Shown here one piece after another: positions 56,314 to 64,000 of a stretch of 64,000 nucleotides of DNA. Both the position numbers and the translations under genes were made by a program. Where the stretch lies: NCBI RefSeq assembly GCF_022965805.1, contig NC_133103.1, positions 49,618,490-49,682,489 on the forward strand. Reading direction: 5' to 3'. The notes under the pieces were generated by a model, which was given only the letters and a program-made list of their open reading frames with translations, had not been told where the DNA came from and did no database searches. The stretch is from Primulina eburnea. Lineage: Eukaryota > Streptophyta > Magnoliopsida > Lamiales > Gesneriaceae. Within the stretch, counting starts at the first letter, position 1. Each line of letters opens with the position of its first letter.

Positions 56314-58310
56314 TAAATTAATCTAATTAAATATAATAATTAAATAAAATAATTTTTTTAAAAAAAAAAATCGACTGCATGCACATAGATGGTAGTTTTT
56401 ATAATTCTTAGAAACTCTATTCACGCACAAATTGATGCAAGCATGCAAGATTGTGGTTAAATACGTAAAACTACATGTGATCATCATCTTGAATTTTAAA
56501 ATCTCCGTGTTACTAATTATTAATGAATGATATCTATTAAATTTTATTCAGTAACTATATAAACGATTTGAATTTTGTAATTCTTAAAAATTTATTATAG
56601 TTAATGTGAATTTTTTTAATTTTTTTTTAAAAAATTATAGCTTCTGAATCTGAAATTTTTGTGATATTATTATTTAACAAATGTAAAAATATAAATATGA
56701 AGATAGAGTGAGCATGAAAAAGGTTCTGAGAGACATGTTTTTGAAATTATTATCTTTGTTATATTAATTACAATATAATATCGCTATGGGAATTAAGACT
56801 GATACTCTCTTCCTAACACAATTTTGAGGTCGATAAAATATTGGAACGTGCATGATCCTCTAAATTTAATGACTCCCTATTTTTATGTTCTATAAGAAAA
56901 TAATTAGTGTGCCTCCAATAGATGATAAGCCTACTAGTTTAATAAACTTTACCATCTTGCATGTGATTAGAGGATTAGGGCTGCAGTTAGGCCGGCAATT
57001 TAAGATGTACAGGTAGGCTCTACGCAATTTAAGAAGCTGAATAATTTTGATAATGTTGTGATTATTTTCTTATAATTTATAGATTTAATGACACAATATG
57101 ATAAGTTTTTCGGTATCGCATTTTATTCAAATGAACCTAGCTCCTTTGTGTATTATGGACACATGCATGTCTTTAGTGTCAGGCCCCGAGACCGAAGTGT
57201 ATGATCCGATATTGTTTAACAATGTAACATTGTAAACAGTAAGCATTTTTTTACAGGAGTGAAATATATAGGTTATTAATGACTTGTTGACTAAATATAA
57301 ATATTACATAGGCCATCACTACGTAGTAGAGTTAGAAATATATCATGTGGATGATGAAACTAAATAATATTAAACAAACAAAACTTTGTAAGAAAAATTA
57401 TGGGACTGAAGAAAAATATTTTTTTATATAATTTTAAGCATAAAAACTATTGGTGTTTTATGTATGAATAACATAACATTTCTCACGAAATTCGAGAAAA
57501 AATGCACAAAAAATCTTTCAAAATATATTATCCTTTCCTCTAAAGCTCTGTATCCTTCAATGATGTTTTCATGTGTTCTAGATAGACAAAGCGTTTGCAC
57601 AATTTCGTCAGAATACGGGCCCGAATCTTAAATTTGATCTTTAGTTCTATTATCTTCAGAAAATATGACGCTAAACCGAAGGATTTGAATGAAAAACGAT
57701 ACTAGAAAAAATAAAATTCATACCATGATCATTGTATTTATACAATGACAAGGAATCTAAAATGAACATAAAAACAAAAAAAAAAAGAGTTGTTGAAAAT
57801 TTGAAAGACAAAATACTAGGAATACTAACTGTGAAAGCTTGATAGAAATTTGACTAGCTAGAAAGACTTTGCAGTGTTTGGTGGAAGTAGAGTTGAATTG
57901 TTTTTTTCTCATTTGTTTATGCCGATGTTTTTGTTTCATTTAAGGGGACTTCCCCACTTCTTCCATGATCTTAATACACGATCTCCAATGTTTCACGTCG
58001 TTGCATGTGGGCTTCATGGCCACATACTTTTTCAATATTTCAACCAATTAGCCATTTAAAATATTTTATTCTAATGGGCCAATATTTTTTTTCTAATTTG
58101 TTGGCGTTCATTCACACTTTCTTGGGCCAATAATTTATTTTTGGTGCAAAAAAATATCACTGCAGGCATTGGCCTATTGGGCCAAAAATTCATGTGTATA
58201 ATCTTTTTAACAAAACAAAATCATTTTCATTTTTATTTAATTAATCATTTGGCCCACAACAACTTTAGGGAATTGAGCCACTAGAATGATTAAAGAAATA
58301 TCAAATTTGT
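56310..58310. other. Intergenic DNA without recognised gene
   Basis: AT-rich. 56400-56700 resembles 44700-44840. 57540-57680 and 57930-58260 have less biased composition but no supported reading frame; the latter contains three GGGCCAA-type motifs. Similarity to the 3' flank of TPS-1 begins at about 58311. Confidence 0.4.
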
Positions 58311-58498
58311 AAATGTGGTGGACTATGATTAAAATTTGATACATATATATATAGAGGATAAAAACCATAAAAATACAAATACACACTAAAATTTTCATAA
58401 TATAAATGTGTATAGTTTCAAGTTTGACGCGACAACTTAAAAATATATAACGTACATGGGAGAAATTGATCACTCATTGTTTTACATTTATTGAAAGA

Positions 58499-58640
58499 TA
58501 ACATTCTTGATCAAACATATATATATATATATTACAGAAACAAACATCCCCACAAAAAACTTTAAAAAATAACAGATAACATTCTTGATCAAACATATAT
58601 ATTACAGAAACAAATATCCCCACAAAAAACTTTAAAAAAT
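58499..58640. repeat. Two tandem copies of 3'-flank sequence of TPS-2
   Basis: A block of about 70 bp (AACATTCTTGATCAAACATA ... TTTAAAAAATAACA) occurs twice here and once beside TPS-1 (38041-38108), so the duplication came after the gene duplication or was lost beside TPS-1. Confidence 0.75.
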
Positions 58641-58674
58641 AACACAAATAAAAGGATGTTTTTCTTGCAACACT

Positions 58675-61600
58675 TCATGAGTCGCAGCATGATTTAAAAT
58701 GTCTGAATCTTAAAGGGTTCAACAAATATGGCAACAATGAGGGGTTTAAAACCTTTTCCGGTTCAGTATATCCATCTTCATAGTTCTTGTATATTACATC
58801 TACCATCCTTGCCAAGTTGAGGATTATCAAGAGGACAGCTTTTGAACACGGAAATGGTTTCTTGAAATTCTCATTAATATCCTTCCATGCACCTACAACA
58901 ATTTCTTCAATCTTATGTATTGCCTCTTCCATTGCCACACTATTTTCCTTAATGTAGCAGTCGATGCCGGTGGAATTTTGGCCTCTTATTTTCTCAATCT
59001 ACAATAATATGATAATTAAAATAAGTGGTTATGCTCTAAACGGAGTGATGATTATAACACACAAACAGTACATTGGTTTATGAGGAAAAAATTTCTAAAG
59101 TATGTATTTGTGATACAATTAAAATAACAATTTATATTAATCATTTTCACAAATGAAGATATATTTGAAGTAATCAATTCTTACGGATTAGAAAGAATAA
59201 TGGGAATCATGGTCATTTGTACCTTGTATGAACTTATATCATCGACTAATCTACAAATTTCTTGGCATGCTCTAAGCATCCTTGGCATCATATTTAGCCA
59301 TTCGAACTCCCTCCCAGTGGCAAAATCCATTCCCATTAATGATCCATTCGAAAGAAGGTGGTAAGTGCAAGTTGTTAGAGCATTGCTAAGGTACTCGGAA
59401 AATGGTGGCAAATAACCTTCAATAAACCACTTGGCCTCGACATTGTAGCTCCTCACTTGTTCTTTCAACTAAATAACATAGTATCAAAATCCATGTTAAT
59501 TATATGCTGATTAGATAAGAAGAAATGATTTATTTAGTCATTTGAAATGAAAAAATCATACTGCATTTATGGTATAGTCTACAACATAAGATCTTTCTTC
59601 TGTTGCTAATTCTTCCTTAAATTCTCCATAGAGTTTCAAGACGGCGGTATAAAGTGGTTTCATATATTCTGGTAGTAGATCAGCCTCTTTAAAATCCCAC
59701 CTGAAACAACCAAAAATCAAAATAACAATCAAAGCATGTGAAATAGTTAAGTTATAAATTTCAATCTTCCAACTCTTTTAGCCAACCAATGAGAAGTGGT
59801 TAAATAACTCAAAACTATAGACACTATGACCACATGAAGCAGATAAATTCATGTTTACAAGAGCTATTAGTGCTTTCTTTTACCTTTGAATTGCCATAGT
59901 AAAGGCCTCTAGTTCTTCAATTGTACCATAAGCATCAAATGTATCATCGATTAAAGATATCATTTTGATTATTTTTGCCAGCATGACTCGACCGCGAGAA
60001 TACCTAGGCAAATGATATATTGCCACAGTCCAAAAATAGCACTCAACAAGTCTATCTCTAGCATAAGGAAGTTTAGACAAAAGGTTCAGCTCTCTCCACC
60101 ACCTGTAAAATAACAAGAAGTAAACCAAATTATGCCCCGATTAAAATTCTAGTCTAGTTGAGCTCTAGAACACAATCACCAAAATTTTAATATGCTATAA
60201 GATGACAAAACCTATAGATTATATATAACTGTAAAAAATTTCACTTCAAAAGTGAGATGGCTGTCTTTACTTTCCTCATTACTTTACGAACAACAAAGTA
60301 ACATTACCTCGAGAGTTCAGAGAGTTCTTTTTTGTGGAGCATTTGCACTGCATTATAGTCTAATTTGGCAAACTTGAGAAGTGATTCATCTCTAGAATAT
60401 TCATCCTCTTCGTAGACAGAGATGTAATGGTATGACTCAAATCTGTGATTCCCAAAATGTAACGGTTGCATGAGGGCATGTTCGACTTGTTTCTTGAGGG
60501 GTGATTTGAGGTTTTGGGCCATAGACTTGAGACACTCAGTTGTTCAAACAAGTGCATCTTCGAGTATATCTTCATTGTGCTTTCTCAAATGTGCTGCTTC
60601 ATACAAGCTCAACAAGCCCCTCACATCAGTTTTAAGCGACTCATCGAACTTCCCATCGCTGCTTCTGAATTTGTTAAAAATTTCCGATCGAAACATAAAT
60701 AATAGTAATTATCGTTTCGAGAATTATGATATCTTCAAATATAATTGTCCCATTATGCTCGAGTTTGCATGATATAATCAAGATGGGACAATAAAAATAC
60801 AACCCATTAGTTGACGTATTTTAATTTGGTTGTTTATCCTCTAAATTGGTTTAAGTTCAAGTATAATAAATTAATTGATTTCGTTTTTCCTTTTCAACTA
60901 GTTTTCTGCTACGTGTTATTGCATAGCAGAAATCGACACAAAGTTGTACATTACCGTGAGTCAAGAAAAATGCATAAAAGTAAAAACTTTCAACTTATTG
61001 GCCGACTAAGAAAAACTAAATTTTTCAATACATGAGACCGAAAACAATTTATAGAAATAATTTTGTAATTTTATCTAATCAAGTATATATAAAGAAACTA
61101 AACAATTTCTTGTAAAAATGGGAAACATTTTCTATGTAAATTTTATAAGAGCTAGAGAAATTATTAATTATTTTTATATTAGAAAGGAATGTAAACACAT
61201 GAGGGAGGTATTGACACATACCGGAAGTTAAGTGAAGTCCATGTTGCCTGAATAATCTAAAATGAAGTGAAACTGTGTTTAAGTCATAGGCTTCATCTTC
61301 GTAATTTGTATTCAGACCAAAATATTGCTCCAATTTTTGTTCAACTTCGTCTTCGAAGTGATAAGATATGCCAAGGCGTTCGAGTTTATCGATCAAATTC
61401 ATGGTGTCCACCATTTTACCCTCTGGATTTGTCAAATTAATCTTCACCTCATCTTTCAACAAATCGATTTCCTTGGAATATTCTTCTTCTACCTGCATAA
61501 ATTTAATCAATTAATATTTAATTTCCTAGTAATTTTTATATAAATTCATCAAGTAGATTATGTGTACTAAATGTTGCAACAGAAAATTTTGTACAAGAAC

Positions 61601-63758
61601 CCTTTAATATGATAATATTAAATTAAGTGATCAGCCTAAAATTTCATACTTACCGTCATGCATGAAACTTAATTTAATATGATAATATTAAATTAAGTGA
61701 GCCTATTTCTTATGTACTAGATTATTTGGGTCAATCATGAATATATTATTTATTGACTTTGGATATTTAATATGACAACTAGAAATTTTGCGGTATCTTG
61801 TCAGTTTATATTTTTAGCTATTCCTGCATTGGAAAACCATATTATTTTGCTGTTATTTATAACTTTTTGATTAATAGGGTAATAACATTTTGATAATGGT
61901 CATGTCTCGTGTCGAGTGACAATTAAAATGTCTCTTCTTTATGATCAAACACTTAGTCATATTGTACAAAAAGTTATACCTAATGCTAATGATACAACTT
62001 CAATCTTTTAAATATCATAGCAGCTCAAGCGTCACGTTTCTAATTCTCTTCCAGAAGGGACAATTATTGAGCAGCAAGCTCAAGTATCACGATTCGATTT
62101 CTCTCAAATAGAGGTAATTATTGAACCTCAATGTTCCCCTCCCAATAATTTAACTTATTTACATTCAATAAGAATCAACACATGTGACTCTAGATTTTGA
62201 TACTAATTGTAAAACTGAGCGCTTGACGTTTTACGAAAAGTTATAGTTAGTGGTTATTGTGCAACTCCAATATTTTAAACAGTGTAATAACTCAAACGTC
62301 ATGTTACGGTTTCCAGGGGCGGAGCCAGGATTCAAAATTACCTGAGGCTGACTCCGTTCCATGCTGTATTTAATAAAATAAATAAATAATTAAAAATTTT
62401 AAAATAAAAAATATGTAAATATTGACTTCATAAAAACATAGAACAAGAGTATTTAATATTTAATACTTTCAAAAACATGGAGATAAAACACTACTGAAGT
62501 TGTGTTCATCGATTCTTTTTAAAATAAAACTCATTAATTATTAAATCGTTATCAATTTTTTAACCAAAAAAAATTACCAGGATTAAATAATATCACTTTA
62601 GTTTAACTTATTATTAATTTATTGTGCCGTCTATACCATAAAATATCACTTTAGTTTAATTTATTATGGCTAACTGAATCAAATCAACATTACCAGCACT
62701 AAATAATTGTTACTTTAATCTAATAAACCTAAAACAATTATAATTATTCCAAAATAATTCCGAATTTAAAATTTGAAATCTTAAGTCATAATATATTAAA
62801 ATATAAAATTTTTTACAGCCTTATAAATTCAAAAATCTCATTTACATAATTCTGAATTTTTTAAAAATTCCTACAAAATTCCATAAATTTGCATTTATAT
62901 TTTCTATAGCATCTAAACATCAAAATAATAACTAATCAACACTAAAAATCGACATTCTCCAATATAAAATCTGGAAAATCGAAATAATGCTCAAATAAAT
63001 TCCAAAAAATTATCAATACCATAAATCGGCTCAAATATAGTAACTACAATCAACAATTTAATATATATCAACTATCAAAATTCAAAAAAACCACAATACC
63101 CAAATTTCGAAACACTAAAATCTGAAATTACCTTTAAAATTCGAAATCTAACTAAGAACAATAAGAACGAGCTGTAGAATGTCTAACACTTAGATTTTCT
63201 CATTATTTTTAGTGAAAACGGCGACCGATGGGCGACGGCTGATTTCAAGACGACAAAGAAACTTCGAAAATTTGGTATTAAAAGAAAGCTTATGTCATGG
63301 GCTTTCCGAATCTATAATCGATTTTGAAAACTGACGACCGATGATGAAGTTACGGTCATTTGAAGTAATGAAAATTATAATAGTTTGAGAGAGAAGAATA
63401 GAAATGACGCAGCACAGAAGTGAAAGAGATGGAAAAAATAAATTGGACATTAAGATTAATCAACAAAATTTTAAAAAAAACATATTAATTTTTTTTAAAA
63501 GAAAAATAGATGGGGCTGGAGCCCAACCCAGCCCCACATATAACTCCGCCCATGACGGTTTCTCTTCTGACATAGACAATTATTAAAACTTAAGAATAAC
63601 AATACAATATATGCATGTACTTGTCAGTTATATAAAAAACATAAGAAATATAATCGAATTACCTCATTATCACATGTAAACTTCAAGAACTGATCCCCCC
63701 ATAGGCTTGGAGCAAAGTTGTCTATCGGGCGAACCATATCTTTTGAAATTTGAGCCAT
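58675..63758 (-). pseudogene. Terpene synthase TPS-2, pseudogene copy of TPS-1
   Basis: Same seven-exon plan: 63758-63663, 61492-61222, 60683-60308, 60102-59884, 59700-59562, 59468-59223, 58998-58675. Exon 1 codes 32 residues with RP(X8)W. DDxxD (DDTFD) and DDxxSxxxE (DDISSYKIE) are present. Three lesions: the exon 3 acceptor AG is GG (base 60685); a TGA at 60544-60546 replaces a Phe codon; and one T is missing in the GGGGTTTAAAACC tract near 58745, replacing the last residues and moving the stop to 58675. Intron 1 holds a hAT-like element. Substitutions relative to TPS-1 include GT to AI in the VECYFW region and several in exon 7. A truncated or mis-spliced transcript might still be made. 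Sequencing error is possible but unlikely for all three lesions. Confidence 0.87.
62314..63554. mobile_element. Non-autonomous hAT-like transposon in TPS-2 intron 1
   Basis: 1241 bp flanked by ACGGTTTC on both sides (62306-62313, 63555-63562). Ends are CAGGGGCGGAG and the inverted complement CATGGGCGGAG, so the terminal inverted repeats are about 11 bp with one mismatch. The 8-bp duplication and the CAGGGGCGGA-type end fit hAT. No transposase frame is present; the inside is AT-rich. The empty site exists in TPS-1 at 41103-41116 (GTTACGGTTTCTCT). Confidence 0.88.
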
Positions 63759-63828
63759 TTTTTCAGTGTGAATGATATATATAATAGAAAGAAATATTTG
63801 ACAAAAAAGAAGGATGCAGATTTGCGTC

Positions 63829-63836
63829 TATTTATA
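63829..63836 (-). promoter_or_regulatory. TATA box of TPS-2
   Basis: TATAAATA on the minus strand, 71 bp upstream of the ATG, aligned with the box of TPS-1. The proximal upstream sequence is similar for about 150 bp, except for a roughly 45-bp segment (about 42183-42228) found only upstream of TPS-1. Confidence 0.65.
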
Positions 63837-63919
63837 GAATAATAATCAAGTCAACAAAAATTAATATTATATTATATCTTGAAAAGAAATCTATAATCTT
63901 ATATCCCGAATCCGCACTT

Positions 63920-64000
63920 TGGGAACCTCACTCCACCTCAATTCTTTGTCCATTTTCTTTACAATTATTCTTTATATTATAATTTCATTCTTTAATTGAT
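63920..64000. other. AT-rich end of window
   Basis: Upstream of TPS-2, beyond the shared promoter-proximal block. Nothing recognised. Confidence 0.3.

Noticed and set aside
57757..57939. Short Lys/Phe-rich frames near 57757-58059
   Set aside because: AT-rich, low complexity, no motif, and overlapping frames on opposite strands.

Overview
This looks like nuclear DNA from a eudicot plant, most likely a member of Lamiales. The reasons are intron-containing plant terpene synthase genes, chromovirus-type Ty3/gypsy and Ty1/copia retrotransposons primed by initiator tRNA-Met, and a long retroelement ORF resembling one I remember from Gesneriaceae/Lamiales gene models. The order-level placement is inference from memory. 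Nothing bacterial, organellar or viral-genomic was seen.

Host genes occupy only two places, both on the minus strand. TPS-1 (38161-42036) is a seven-exon TPS-a type sesquiterpene synthase whose exons join into an uninterrupted 547-codon frame with intact RP(X8)W, RDR, DDxxD and DDxxSxxxE motifs. TPS-2 (58675-63758) is its duplicate about 20.5 kb away. It keeps the same exon plan but carries a lost splice acceptor, an in-frame stop and a C-terminal frameshift, and intron 1 contains a 1.24 kb hAT-like element with an 8-bp target duplication. A block of about 618 bp across exons 5-6 is identical in the two copies while the flanks differ, which suggests gene conversion.

The rest is layered retrotransposons. 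1-2731: 3' end and 2.1 kb LTR of a gypsy element (A) rich in tandem repeats, inserted in a sirevirus-like copia element. 2732-7189: two copies of that element's long non-pol ORF in opposite orientations, with one LTR (3814-4765). 7518-18360: minus-strand gypsy element B, whose gag is split by a 3.2 kb solo LTR with target duplication. 18361-34591: plus-strand gypsy element C, whose pol is split by a complete copia element (22430-30594) with target duplication GGTGC. The B and C LTRs are fused at about 18357-18363. 34592-37855: AT-rich DNA with one solo and one decayed sirevirus-like LTR. 45102-55491: structurally complete gypsy element D between the two TPS genes, inserted in a MITE-like repeat with target duplication GGTTG.

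The coding parts of elements A-D and the copia element are mostly decayed. The TPS pair is a small tandem terpene synthase cluster pushed apart by retrotransposon insertion. TPS-1 is the only gene in the window that looks able to make a full enzyme, predicted to be cytosolic and to use farnesyl diphosphate. The retroelements show some unusual recurrent structure: short inverted repeats at matching LTR positions in several families, GC-rich near-palindromic arrays in LTRs, a hairpin-rich copia leader, and an unbroken 126-codon coiled-coil ORF in the leader of element B.
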